Shown here in pieces: positions 51,383-59,848 of a stretch of DNA of 64,000 bases (positions are counted from its first letter, which is position 1; every line of letters begins with the position of its first letter). This stretch comes from Cryptosporangium aurantiacum. Its GTDB lineage: Bacteria > Actinomycetota > Actinomycetes > Mycobacteriales > Cryptosporangiaceae. The stretch spans positions 62,001 through 126,000 of the forward strand of contig NZ_FRCS01000007.1 of NCBI RefSeq assembly GCF_900143005.1, in the 5' to 3' direction. A model generated the notes under the pieces. The model worked only from the letters and a program-made list of their open reading frames with translations. It searched no databases and was not told the origin of the DNA. Made by a program: the position numbers and the translations under genes.

Positions 51383-51800
51383 CGATGCGGTGGCTGCCCA
51401 CCCGGCTCGCGGTCGCGAAGTAGTCACCGACGCGGCGCGCGAGCAGGGTCATCTCGTAACCGACGATGCCGGCGTCGGCGTGCGGTGCGGCGAGCACCGC
51501 GAGCAGCGTGTTGCGTCCGGCCGCGGCGACGAAGAACAGCAGGTTGTCCAGTTCGGCCACCACCTGCCGCACCACGCCGCCCGCGAAGTGGGCACCGATA
51601 CCCTGCGCCAGGCTGTGGAACCCGGAGGTGATCGCGGCCAGCCGCTCGTTGTCGGCGAGCGGGAGGCCGGTGTTGGCGTACGTGGAGATGCCGTCGATGC
51701 TGACGGCGATCACCGTATGGACGTCGGGCGTGTCGCGTTTGAACTCGTCGAGCACCCAGGTCAGGTTGGGCGTCGAGGGGGTCGGGTAGATCTCGGTCAT
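51366..51800 (-). CDS. cvnB: Conservon roadblock/LC7 protein (CvnB)
   Basis: 144 residues with the roadblock/LC7 fold: LTWVLDEFKRDTPDVHTVIA, ISTYANTGLP, DNLLFFVAAAGRNTLLAVLA and VGYEMTLLARRVGDYF. It would act as a guanine-exchange or GTPase-activating partner of CvnD. AGGAGAGAG precedes the ATG. Confidence 0.92.
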   Translation of the reverse strand: MTEIYPTPSTPNLTWVLDEFKRDTPDVHTVIAVSIDGISTYANTGLPLADNERLAAITSGFHSLAQGIGAHFAGGVVRQVVAELDNLLFFVAAAGRNTLLAVLAAPHADAGIVGYEMTLLARRVGDYFATASRVGSHRIDDFAG

Positions 51801-51839
51801 CGACTGGAACTCTCTCCTGGACGAGCCGGCCGCGCCGGG

Positions 51840-53537
51840 TCAGGTGGTGGGCGGCGCCGCCGGGGGTTCTTGCGCGTCGGCCCGCTCGCGTCCCCGCTGG
51901 TAGGACGCGAACAATCCGGGGTTGTGCGCGCCCGGCTCGGAATCCTCGGCCCGGATCGGGTTTCGGAGCTCGGGCGCCATGTGCTGGCCGTCCCGCCGGG
52001 GCAGTGGCGGCCGCGCGGAGTCGGCCTTCCGGTCGGCGTCGACCTCGCCGAGCGCCGCACCTTCCGTCCCGGTCGTGTTGTGGGTCGGCGGCCGGGTACG
52101 GCTGGCGTTGGCCATCGCGTCCCGGCTGATCTCGGCCAGCCGCTCCCGGTCGAGCGTGGAGAGCACACCGGGCTCGGCGGCGTGGGCGGGTGGGGCGATC
52201 GCGGCGGCTACCGGGACCGGCGCCGCGGGCAGCGCGGACGGACCCAGATCCGAGCGGCGCAGCGGCTCGTCGCTGAGCAGCTTCGCCGGGAGCACGACCA
52301 GCGCGCGGTTGCCCCCGCGCTCGTTGCGCTCCAGCCGGACCCGGATCTGGTAGCGGCGGGCGATCGCCGCGACCACGATCAGACCGATCCGGCCGTCCTT
52401 GAGCTGCTCACCGACGTCCAACCGCTCCGGGGTGGTGAGCAGTTGGTTCATCCGCTGCCGCAGCTCGGCCGACATGACCAGGCCGAGGTCGTCGATCTCG
52501 ATCGACAACCCGTCCGGCACCAGGTCGACCTGGATCTGCACTCGCGACTCCGGCGGCGAGAACACGGTGGCGTTCTCCACCAGCTCGGCGATCAGGTGGA
52601 TGACCTCGGTGACCGCGGGACCGATGATCGTGCCCTGCACCGGCCGCAGCACCTTGACCCGGCCGTAGTGCTCGATCTCCGCGATCGCCTGCCGGAGCAC
52701 CGTGTAGACCGGCACCGGCTTGCGGATCTGGCGCGCGGTCGCGCCGCCGAGCACCGCGATGCTCTCGGCCTGCCTGCGGGCGCGGGTCACCAGGTGGTCG
52801 AGCTGGAACAGCGCGTTGAGCAGGTCGGGGTCCTCCACCTGGCTCTCCAGCGCGTCGAGCTCCTTGATCGCACGGTGGATCAGCGGCTGCAGCCGCCGGG
52901 CGAGCGTGATCAGGACGCCGACCGGCTGGTGCGACGCGGTCAGCGACGCGACGCCGAACGACGCCTGGAGCAACTGCTGGACGCCGCCGTGCAACTCGAT
53001 CAGCGGCGCCGGCCAGCCCTCGGCGGACAGCGCGGGTGGCCGGACGTCGGGGCTGTCACCGCCGCGGATCTCCTCGGCGACCCGGGCCAGTTCTCGGACC
53101 GAATCGGCGAGCGCGGCGTTGACCTGCGCGACCGCGACCGCGATGCCGCGCTGCTGCTCCTCCAGCGCGGCCCGGTTGGAGTTGTCCCGCCACTGCGCTT
53201 CCCACGCGGCCCGCTCGGCCTTCGTTCTCGCCGCGCGTTCGGCGGCGAGCTCCGTACCGATCGGACGCACCGCGGCGTTCACCGCGAGCAGCGCGCCGAG
53301 CAGGACGAGCAGCCACCCGGCGGCGGCTCCCACGGCGTGCCAGATCGTCGGTTCGAACGCGGCCGTGAGCACCGCGGCGGCGGCGCCGATCAGCGCGACC
53401 AGGACCAGCGCGAGGACGACGATCCACCACAGCCGGGCCCGGACCGCCGGCGGCTGGTCGGCTCCCGGCGGTGGTTCCTGTTGCTGCGACGGCGCCGCCG
53501 TTTCCCGAGGGGTGCTCGCCGCGGAGATGTCAGTCAT
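51840..53537 (-). CDS. cvnA: Conservon sensor histidine-kinase-like protein (CvnA)
   Basis: 565 residues: a Pro/Gln-rich cytoplasmic leader, two membrane helices (about 33-60 and 67-90), a coiled-coil, and a kinase-like core with LFQLDHLVTRARRQ (His candidate), an ATPase N box AELVENATVFSPPESRVQ and a glycine-rich loop. The last 130 residues are variable and Pro/Arg/Ala-rich. CvnA proteins assemble the conservon signalling complex at the membrane. Its start overlaps the upstream regulator by 8 nt. Confidence 0.92.
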   Translation of the reverse strand: MTDISAASTPRETAAPSQQQEPPPGADQPPAVRARLWWIVVLALVLVALIGAAAAVLTAAFEPTIWHAVGAAAGWLLVLLGALLAVNAAVRPIGTELAAERAARTKAERAAWEAQWRDNSNRAALEEQQRGIAVAVAQVNAALADSVRELARVAEEIRGGDSPDVRPPALSAEGWPAPLIELHGGVQQLLQASFGVASLTASHQPVGVLITLARRLQPLIHRAIKELDALESQVEDPDLLNALFQLDHLVTRARRQAESIAVLGGATARQIRKPVPVYTVLRQAIAEIEHYGRVKVLRPVQGTIIGPAVTEVIHLIAELVENATVFSPPESRVQIQVDLVPDGLSIEIDDLGLVMSAELRQRMNQLLTTPERLDVGEQLKDGRIGLIVVAAIARRYQIRVRLERNERGGNRALVVLPAKLLSDEPLRRSDLGPSALPAAPVPVAAAIAPPAHAAEPGVLSTLDRERLAEISRDAMANASRTRPPTHNTTGTEGAALGEVDADRKADSARPPLPRRDGQHMAPELRNPIRAEDSEPGAHNPGLFASYQRGRERADAQEPPAAPPTT

Positions 53538-55023
53538 CGGCGTCCAGCTTTCCGAGGAAGGCCAGGACGGAGTCGGCCTGGCTCAGCGTCAGGAGGCGGC
53601 TGCGGGGGCGCAGCATGTCGACGAGTCCGTACTCGCTCAGCTCCCGGCAGCGCCGGGTCACCCAGGACCAGTCCAGTTCGAGGTGGTCGGCCAGCGCCCG
53701 CAGCCGGGCGGCGGGCGTGTCTCCGGCGGCGACGGTGTGTGCGCGGGCGTGGCCGACGGCGTCCGCGTAGTCGCGCAGCTGGGCCTTGCGGTCGGTGACG
53801 TCGACCTGGCAGACGTCGGGCGTCCGCAGCCAGTTGGTGACGACCGCGCGCTGCCCCGGCACCAGCAGGAAGCCGTCGACCTGGGCGTACTCCGGCTCGG
53901 CGCAGACCCAGGCCGGAACACCGCAGGACTCGAGCCAGGCGATCGCGAGGAACAGCAGGATCCGCTCGAACGCCGGGCTGTCCTTCACCGCGGCGGCCGG
54001 CACGCAGAACGCGCTGCCGAGCGGAGTCCGGCCGTCCGCGAGGTGGTCGAGCACGGTGCGGACGACGTCGTGCTGGTGACGGAAGAACAGCCAGGCCGCC
54101 GCCTCCTCGCCGCGGCAGTCCCGGTGCCAGAGCGCCCAGGTGTCCACCGGCCTGCGCAGCCGCCGGATCGTGTGCCGGGCGCAGTGGCGGGAACCCAGCC
54201 AGAGCGCGCCCACCGCCGAGAGGCCGGGGAACGCGGCCCTGGCGACCGCCGAGAGTGGACGGGCCAGCTGGGTGTCGAGATCGGCGGCCCCGCTGCGCAG
54301 CGCGGCGTCGTCGGCCGACAAGCCGTCGTCGAGGTTGGTGAACGCCCAGATCAGCCCGTAGGTGAGGTCGTCGAGCCGGTACGCGGCCGGGATCGGCAGC
54401 ACGTCGACCGGCCGCTCGGCGACCAGCTGACGCCGCACGTGCGCGGCGTCCACCGCGAACAGCCCGGTGCCCTGACCGGCGCCGAGCGACCCGAGGACCA
54501 GGGCCCGGCGCAGCGGCTGGACGAACGCCCGCAGATGCGGGTAGTCGTCCGGTCCGATGCCGACCAGGTCGTCCGGCAGCGCGATCGCCTCGTAGGCCTG
54601 CACCGCGACCGAGGTGCCGTCGAACAGCCCGAGGCCCTCCATCCGCCAGGAACCGTCCACTCCGGCGGCCGGGGAGGACGGGAACAGCAGCGAGTTCCCC
54701 CATCGGGCGTCGAGTGCCAGCGCCGCGGCCCTGGACGTGATCCCGAGCGGTCGTGGCAGCACCACGTCGTGGCTGGGCGCCGGGCGGAAGAGCAGTTCGG
54801 TCTCGACGCCGAGCATCTCCTCCAGGACGACGCCGGCCAGGCTGCGCGGGTCGCGCTCGCCGGACAGCCAGCGTTTGAACGTCGCCTGGGAAATGCTCAT
54901 CGGCACCGCGGCGGTGCGCTCGGCGACGCGGCGGGCGGCGTCCGAGAAGTGCATCTCGAACACCGGCCAGCTGGCCCAGCCGCGTTGCTCGAGCACGGCA
55001 CGGAGCAGGGTGCGCTCAGCCAT
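53530..55023 (-). CDS. Helix-turn-helix regulator-like protein heading the conservon operon
   Basis: 497 residues with an N-terminal lambda-type helix-turn-helix (about 40-65, SQATFKRWLSGERDPRSLAG) and a large uncharacterised C-terminal part (80-497) rich in aromatic and His residues, including RHCARHTIRRL and FFRHQHDVVRTVLDHLADGR; the end (about 420-490) looks like a second winged helix (LRALADHLELDWSWVTRRCRELSEYGL). It overlaps cvnA by 8 nt and is the first gene of the operon, so it is a candidate output or input partner for the Cvn complex. I do not recognise a named family for the middle region. Confidence 0.72.
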   Translation of the reverse strand: MAERTLLRAVLEQRGWASWPVFEMHFSDAARRVAERTAAVPMSISQATFKRWLSGERDPRSLAGVVLEEMLGVETELLFRPAPSHDVVLPRPLGITSRAAALALDARWGNSLLFPSSPAAGVDGSWRMEGLGLFDGTSVAVQAYEAIALPDDLVGIGPDDYPHLRAFVQPLRRALVLGSLGAGQGTGLFAVDAAHVRRQLVAERPVDVLPIPAAYRLDDLTYGLIWAFTNLDDGLSADDAALRSGAADLDTQLARPLSAVARAAFPGLSAVGALWLGSRHCARHTIRRLRRPVDTWALWHRDCRGEEAAAWLFFRHQHDVVRTVLDHLADGRTPLGSAFCVPAAAVKDSPAFERILLFLAIAWLESCGVPAWVCAEPEYAQVDGFLLVPGQRAVVTNWLRTPDVCQVDVTDRKAQLRDYADAVGHARAHTVAAGDTPAARLRALADHLELDWSWVTRRCRELSEYGLVDMLRPRSRLLTLSQADSVLAFLGKLDADD

Positions 55024-55388
55024 CGCCTGCCTCCCGCCCGGGCGCGGCAGCGATCGACCGCGCGCAGGGCACGGCCGTGGCGCGTCGTCGACTCATGGGC
55101 CCCTTCGAGGTCGCGACGGTCAGGGAACGGGCACGCGTAGGGCGGGGCATGCTCGTGGAGCTCGGGACGCACAGCGTCGGCACCTGTTCGTGCCAACAAC
55201 CACAGTGGAATATACGGAAGACGCACCGGGACGCGTACGTACTGTCAGGTAGCTCTGGTCACACCGTACGGATGAGGTAACACAGAGCGATCGGGCCACT
55301 GCGCATCGCACAGATCCCGGATTTCAGACCGAACGACGCAGCCCCCGCGCGAAACGCGCGGGGGCTGCATCGGGGTGTGTCGGGCGGG
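55024..55388. other. 365-nt intergenic region upstream of the conservon operon
   Basis: No gene is supported on either strand. It contains a TATATT candidate -10 (55209-55214, minus strand) for the conservon operon about 185 nt before its start, and the hairpin terminator at 55338-55368 belonging to the gene on its right. Otherwise nothing striking. Confidence 0.5.
55338..55368 (-). terminator. Strong GC hairpin terminator
   Basis: GCAGCCCCCGCGCG and its complement form a 14-bp stem with AAA between them, 20 nt past the stop of the small membrane-protein gene at 55389. Confidence 0.8.
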
Positions 55389-55700
55389 TCAGTGCGTGCC
55401 GGCCACCCGGCGCTGTGCGGCGGCGCGCCAGGCCTGCGCGTCCGGGTCGGGGCGCTCCGGACCGCCGGACCAGGCCGCCGCGCGCTCCGGTTGCTGCGGC
55501 GCGTCCGCACCCCGGACGCGGGGGCGTTCGCCCTGCGGTGGGGCGACGTCGTGGCTGTCCAGCGCGATCGCCATGCACGCGAAGACGACACCGGCCAGCA
55601 CGACGGCGGTCGGGACCGCGAGGTTCTCGGTCACCCCGTAAACGCCGTACGCCACGACCAGGCTGATGCCGATCAGAAGCCCTGCCTTCACCCATCGCAT
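55389..55700 (-). CDS. Small membrane protein, unknown
   Basis: 103 residues: two membrane helices at about 4-22 and 28-48 and a disordered tail rich in Pro, Arg, Ala and Asp (APPQGERPRVRGADAPQQPE). ATG 55700 starts at the first helix; an earlier GTG gives an unlikely N-terminus. No family recognised. Confidence 0.5.
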   Translation of the reverse strand: MRWVKAGLLIGISLVVAYGVYGVTENLAVPTAVVLAGVVFACMAIALDSHDVAPPQGERPRVRGADAPQQPERAAAWSGGPERPDPDAQAWRAAAQRRVAGTH

Positions 55701-55889
55701 ACCCGTAAGGTGCCCGGTACCGCGTGCTCGGGAAACGATCCTGAGCGGACCTGGAGTCAACGCGTAAGTCGCGTTCACGACACTCCCAGGAATCGTGACC
55801 CACAGGGGCCGATCCGTCACTCACGTTGCCCGGACACCTGAGTAGAACCACTCGGGACAGCGGTGACCGGAACGCCTAGCCTCCCGGCC

Positions 55890-56261
55890 ATGGACACCGT
55901 CCCGCGCACCCGGCTCCGGCTGACCCCCAGCGCCGTGCACGTCGCCTGGCAGGCGCTACCGATCGTCGTGTTCCTCGTGGTGCTGGCGCTGCTACCGGCC
56001 GCGAAGTCCGACGACACCTGCGACGGCATCGGCTTCGGCTGTGACCTGAACCCGCGCGACACCGTTCTGGTGATCGGGATCGCGGTCGGTGGACCGGCGC
56101 TCGGCATCGCCGTGCTGATCGGCGAGGTGACGCTGCTGCTCCTGCGCCGCGGCGGCGGCGCGTCCACGCCGGTCACCGCCGGGTCGATCGCGGCGGTCAC
56201 CGGCTGGGCGGTGGCCGGTGTCCCGGTGTTCGCCCTGGTCGCGTGCTCGTCCCTCAGCTGA
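55890..56261 (+). CDS. Small membrane protein, unknown
   Basis: 123 residues with three hydrophobic helices (about 19-38, 59-87 and 99-119) and a Cys pair in the first loop (DTCDGIGFGCDLNP) that may form an extracytoplasmic disulfide. ATG 55890 is preferred to GTG 55863; neither has a clear ribosome-binding site. It converges with the dioxygenase gene 9 nt further on. Confidence 0.55.
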   Translation: MDTVPRTRLRLTPSAVHVAWQALPIVVFLVVLALLPAAKSDDTCDGIGFGCDLNPRDTVLVIGIAVGGPALGIAVLIGEVTLLLLRRGGGASTPVTAGSIAAVTGWAVAGVPVFALVACSSLS

Positions 56262-56270
56262 CGGGCATTC

Positions 56271-57212
56271 CTAGCTGACGGGGGGCGTGCCGTGGGTGTG
56301 GAACGTCTCGATCGTCTTGAGTCCCCAGGCCTGGCCCTTCGCGCGCTCGGCCTGGGTCCACGAGATCAGCTCCCAGTCCGGCGCCAGCACCAGCCGCGCA
56401 CCGGCGTTGCACAGCTCGATCCGGTTGCCGCCCGGCTCCCAGACGTAGAGGAAGAACGTCTGCTGGATCGCGTGTTTGTGCGGGCCGGTCTCGATGTGGA
56501 TCCCGTTCTCCAGCATCACGTCCGCGGCCCGCAGGATGTCTTCCCGGGTGTCGGTGGCGAACGCGACGTGGTGCAGCCGCCCGTGGGTGCCGGTCCAGTC
56601 GTTGGTGTAGACGAGGTCGTAGGACTTGTCGGAGACCGTGTACCAGATCGCGGAGACGTCGCCGGAGTCGAGCACGATCTGCTCGGTCGGCCGGGCCCGC
56701 AGGCTCTCGGTGAGGAACCGCCCGCACGCCGGGGTGTCGACCGACAGGTAGTTGACGTGGTCGAGCCGCCGCACGTTCGCGCCGCGCCCCGGGAACCGAT
56801 CGGCCTGGTTCTTCAGCGCCGGCCCCTTGCCCGGCGACGGTGTGAACCGCTCGGTCTCCCAGTACAGCCCGACCTCGTGGCCGTCCGGGTCGGTACAGAG
56901 GTAGATCCTGCCGATCCCCAGCTCGTCCTCGACCCAGGAGCCGGTACCGATCTGGGCCGCCCGCCGCTCCAGGGCCTGCGGCGACGCGGCCCGGACGTAC
57001 GTGCGGCCGATTCCCGACGTCGAACTGGCCGTGAGTTTGACCGTGAATCGCTCGTAGTCGTCCCACGCGTGCAGGTAGACCGAATCGCCCTGCCGGCCGG
57101 ACTCGCTCATCCCCAGCAGATCGACGAAGAACGCGCGGCTCTCCTCCGGGGTCGGGGTGAACAGCTCGACCGAGCCGACGTGGGCGAGGTCGCGGACGCG
57201 CTCGGTGAACAT
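56271..57212 (-). CDS. Type I (VOC-fold) extradiol dioxygenase, XylE/DmpB-like
   Basis: 313 residues, the size of catechol 2,3-dioxygenases, with two VOC repeats in each half. The Fe(II) facial triad of XylE is present: His152 (RRLDHVNYL), His215 or 216 (GRLHHVAFAT) and Glu266 (GGNRIELCN); the His and Tyr active-site residues of the C-terminal domain are also visible. ATG 57212 is chosen because GGGAG precedes it. Last gene of the galB-galC-galD operon, 20 nt after galD. It probably cleaves the catecholic substrate that enters that pathway, perhaps gallate or a related triphenol; this differs from the GalA enzyme, which is of the LigAB type. Confidence 0.87.
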   Translation of the reverse strand: MFTERVRDLAHVGSVELFTPTPEESRAFFVDLLGMSESGRQGDSVYLHAWDDYERFTVKLTASSTSGIGRTYVRAASPQALERRAAQIGTGSWVEDELGIGRIYLCTDPDGHEVGLYWETERFTPSPGKGPALKNQADRFPGRGANVRRLDHVNYLSVDTPACGRFLTESLRARPTEQIVLDSGDVSAIWYTVSDKSYDLVYTNDWTGTHGRLHHVAFATDTREDILRAADVMLENGIHIETGPHKHAIQQTFFLYVWEPGGNRIELCNAGARLVLAPDWELISWTQAERAKGQAWGLKTIETFHTHGTPPVS

Positions 57213-57232
57213 GAGGTCTCCCTGGTCGGTGG

Positions 57233-58300
57233 TCACGGTCGGGGCCAGGCCACGCCGTCGAAGAGCTTGCGAGCCGTGCTCAGGACGCTGATTCGCGCGT
57301 CCTCCGGGGCGGCGTCCGGGTCGTTCGCGGTGTCGAAGTGGCCGGTCGGGTGCTCGATCCGGATCCGGCTTCCGGCGTGCGCCGCCGAGCCGACGACGTC
57401 GGCGGCGACCGAGCCGGGCAGCGCGACCGCGGTCGCGACGCTGATCCCGGCCAGCACCCCGATCGCGGGGTGGCAGCGGTGCGGGATGAACGTGCGCGTC
57501 GTCAGCGTGCCGCCGTTCCGCGGCGGCGCCACCAGCGTCATCTTGGGCACGGTGGCGCCGGAGACGTCACCGAGGCCCATCAGCGTTCCGGCCCGGAGCC
57601 GTAGCGCTTCCAGCCGGGCCCGCAGCAGGTCGTTCGCCTCCAGCTCGGTCGTGGTCTCGTACCCGCTGACGCCGAGCGAGGCGGCGTTCACGAGCACCAC
57701 CGGCATCCCGTTGTCCACACAGGTCACCGGCGTGCCGTCGAGGTCGTCGCGGACCGAGCCGGTGGGCAGCAAGCCGCCGCAGATCGCGCCGGCGGTGTCG
57801 GCGAACCGGATCGACACCGGCGCGGCCGGGAACGGCGCTCCGGCGATCACCGTGTTCCCGTCGTACCGCACCCGGCCGCCGGACGTCCGGATCGTCGCGA
57901 TCGCCAGGCCGCCGGTGTTGACCATCCGGATCCGCACGGTCGTGATCTCCGGCCCGGCCTCGACCAGCCCGCGTTCCACCGCGAACGGCGCGATCCCGGC
58001 CAGGATGTTGCCGCACGGCTGGCCGGTCGAGACCGTGGCGCGGTCCGGGACGATCTGCAGGAACAGGTAGTCCACGTCGGCGTCCGGGTCGTTCTCGCTG
58101 CGGCTCACCACGGCGGCCTTGCTGGTCAGCGGATGGCCGCCGCCGATACCGTCGACCTGCCGCTCGTCCGGGGAACCGAACAGCCGCAGCAGCAGGTCGT
58201 CGCGGGCCGCGGCCTCGGCCGGTAAGTCCTCGGCGAGGAAGTACACCCCCTTCGACGTGCCACCGCGCATCAGCAGGCAGCGGACCCCGTCAAACGCCAT
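57233..58300 (-). CDS. galD: 4-Oxalomesaconate tautomerase-like (GalD, PrpF family)
   Basis: 355 residues of the PrpF/AcnD-accessory family that includes Pseudomonas GalD, which isomerises the keto/enol and double-bond forms of 4-oxalomesaconate. Motifs: LMRGGTSKGVYF near the N-terminus (catalytic base region), PCGNILAGIAPFA (Cys at about 95) and RCHPAIGVLAG. It overlaps the upstream galC gene by 11 nt. PrpF-like isomerases of methylaconitate are related, but the galB/galC neighbours favour oxalomesaconate. Confidence 0.85.
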   Translation of the reverse strand: MAFDGVRCLLMRGGTSKGVYFLAEDLPAEAAARDDLLLRLFGSPDERQVDGIGGGHPLTSKAAVVSRSENDPDADVDYLFLQIVPDRATVSTGQPCGNILAGIAPFAVERGLVEAGPEITTVRIRMVNTGGLAIATIRTSGGRVRYDGNTVIAGAPFPAAPVSIRFADTAGAICGGLLPTGSVRDDLDGTPVTCVDNGMPVVLVNAASLGVSGYETTTELEANDLLRARLEALRLRAGTLMGLGDVSGATVPKMTLVAPPRNGGTLTTRTFIPHRCHPAIGVLAGISVATAVALPGSVAADVVGSAAHAGSRIRIEHPTGHFDTANDPDAAPEDARISVLSTARKLFDGVAWPRP

Positions 58301-58976
58301 GCTTCACGTACTCCACGCCGAGTCGCTCCAGCAGCGGCCGCAGCCGGTACCGGTCCAGGCCCAGCTCCCCGGCGGCCAGCGCCGCACGGGTGGCGTCTTC
58401 CGCGGTCTCGCGCGCCCGGGAGGCCTCGACCACGGCGTCCACCTCTGCCCGGGGCACCACGACGACGCCGTCGTCGTCCGCGACCAGCGCGTCCCCGGGG
58501 TGCACCAGCACCCCACCGACCGCGATCGGGACGTTGACCGCGCCCGCGGTGGCCTTGACGGTCCCCTGGGCGCTCACCGCCGCCGACCAGACCGGGAACG
58601 GAAGCTCTCGCAGTTCGGCGACGTCCCGGACGCCGGTGGTCAGTACCGCGCCCCGTACGCCGCGGCTGCGCAGCGATGTCGCGAGCAGTTCGCCGAACAG
58701 GCCGTCGCGGCACGGTGAGGTCGTGGTGACGAGCAGTACGTCGCCGGGCGCGCACTGCTCGACCGCCGCGTGGATCATCAGGTTGTCACCCGGCCAGCAA
58801 ACCGCCGTGACCACCGCACCGGCGATGCAAGCCCCGGGCACCCGCGCGACCAGGTCGGGGCCGAGGTACCCGGTGCGGCCCTGCGCCTCGTGCACGGTGG
58901 CCACGCCGAACCCGCGCAGCGCGTCCAGGCTCGCCGCCGCCGGGCGGGGGACGTCGGTGACGATGACCGTCCTCAT
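58290..58976 (-). CDS. galC: 4-Carboxy-4-hydroxy-2-oxoadipate aldolase (GalC/LigK, RraA fold)
   Basis: 228 residues of the RraA/HMG-aldolase family: DALRGFGVATVHEAQGRTGY, WPGDNLMIHAAVEQCAPGDV, RGVRGAVLTTGVRDVAEL (Arg-Asp metal/phosphate site) and GDALVADDDGVVVVP. LigK/GalC splits 4-carboxy-4-hydroxy-2-oxoadipate to pyruvate and oxaloacetate with a divalent metal. Its start overlaps the galB stop as ATGA; it overlaps galD by 11 nt. Confidence 0.87.
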   Translation of the reverse strand: MRTVIVTDVPRPAAASLDALRGFGVATVHEAQGRTGYLGPDLVARVPGACIAGAVVTAVCWPGDNLMIHAAVEQCAPGDVLLVTTTSPCRDGLFGELLATSLRSRGVRGAVLTTGVRDVAELRELPFPVWSAAVSAQGTVKATAGAVNVPIAVGGVLVHPGDALVADDDGVVVVPRAEVDAVVEASRARETAEDATRAALAAGELGLDRYRLRPLLERLGVEYVKHGV

Positions 58977-59698
58977 GCGAGCTCCGTCGTCACCTGCGGG
59001 TAGTACCGCATGTAGGCCTCGGCCTTGGTGTCGCTGGTCAGCCCCAGGTTTGGTCCGGCATTGCGCTTGAGCTGGACGCCCCGGCGGGTCGCCAGGTCGG
59101 TGTAGTACGACCACATGTGTTGCTGGGCGGGTAAGCAGCCCATCGCCTTCTGCTTGGTCTCGAACACCGGCGTGACGTCGAGCAGCACCTGCGGGACGAA
59201 GCCGCACTGCTCGGGCTGGTGCGGTTCGAAGAAGAACACCGGCGGGGCGCCGAGCGGGTCGCCGGGCGCGGGGTACCCGATGGCCTGCGCCAGCACCCGC
59301 GCTTCCAGCGCGATCCGGGCGGCGACCGGGTGGTCGCCGTTGTACGGGTCCTCCAGCGGATGCGTGAGGACCACGGTCGGCTGCAACTCGCGGTAGAGGT
59401 GGACGAGCCGGTCGGTGATCGTCTCGCTCGGGCGGAGCGGGTAGTCACCGGCGTCGAGGAACTCGATCCGGGCGCCCAGAGCGTCGGCCGCGCTCTCCGC
59501 CTCCGACCGGCGGATCGCCTTGATCTCCTCCAGCGTGTGGCCCTCGCGCCAGGCCCGCGCGGACTCGCCACGCTCGCCGTAGGTGAGGCAGACGACGGTC
59601 GCGGTGCCGCCGCGAGACGTGGTCAGCGCGACCGCACCGCCGGCGCGCCAGACGAAGTCGCCGGCGTGTGCGCTGACGACCAACAAAGACTCCGACAC
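58973..59698 (-). CDS. galB: 4-Oxalomesaconate hydratase-like (GalB, PIG-L fold)
   Basis: 241 residues of the PIG-L/LmbE-like zinc hydrolase superfamily in which Pseudomonas GalB hydrates 4-oxalomesaconate. The zinc motif is SAHAGDFVW, varying from the usual AHPDD, with a second His in DPYNGDHPVA; the C-terminal QQHMWSYYTDLATRRGVQ is typical of GalB-like proteins. GTG 59698 is chosen because GGAGG sits four bases ahead. First gene of the operon; the GntR regulator diverges from it at 59849. Its PIG-L family also includes sugar deacetylases, but neighbours support the hydratase. Confidence 0.85.
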   Translation of the reverse strand: MSESLLVVSAHAGDFVWRAGGAVALTTSRGGTATVVCLTYGERGESARAWREGHTLEEIKAIRRSEAESAADALGARIEFLDAGDYPLRPSETITDRLVHLYRELQPTVVLTHPLEDPYNGDHPVAARIALEARVLAQAIGYPAPGDPLGAPPVFFFEPHQPEQCGFVPQVLLDVTPVFETKQKAMGCLPAQQHMWSYYTDLATRRGVQLKRNAGPNLGLTSDTKAEAYMRYYPQVTTELA

Positions 59699-59749
59699 GG
59701 GTCCTCCGATTTCGGGCGGTCTCGCGGCTCCCCGGGTTGTGCACGATAC

Positions 59750-59757
59750 TGTTAACA
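59750..59757. promoter_or_regulatory. Palindrome in the galB/GntR divergent region
   Basis: TGTTAACA is a perfect 8-bp palindrome midway between the divergent galB (59698) and GntR (59849) start codons, with a second palindromic GTGCAC 11 nt to its left. GntR/FCD regulators often bind short AT-centred palindromes, so it may be their operator; it is short and could be chance. Confidence 0.4.
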
Positions 59758-59848
59758 ATCTGGCGGGTGGGCAGTGTTGTCAAGCGGAGGACGAGAAGCC
59801 GGTGACTAGCATGATGCGGACACTTCTCGAACCGGCGGAGACCGACAC

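Noticed and set aside
51312-53798. Plus-strand open frame of more than 800 codons across the conservon
   Set aside because: It covers several overlapping genes with clear family motifs on the minus strand, is Arg/Asp/Gly-rich and has no recognisable domain.
55077-55280. 67-codon plus-strand frame upstream of the conservon
   Set aside because: Poor codon bias, no ribosome-binding sequence and no recognisable motif.
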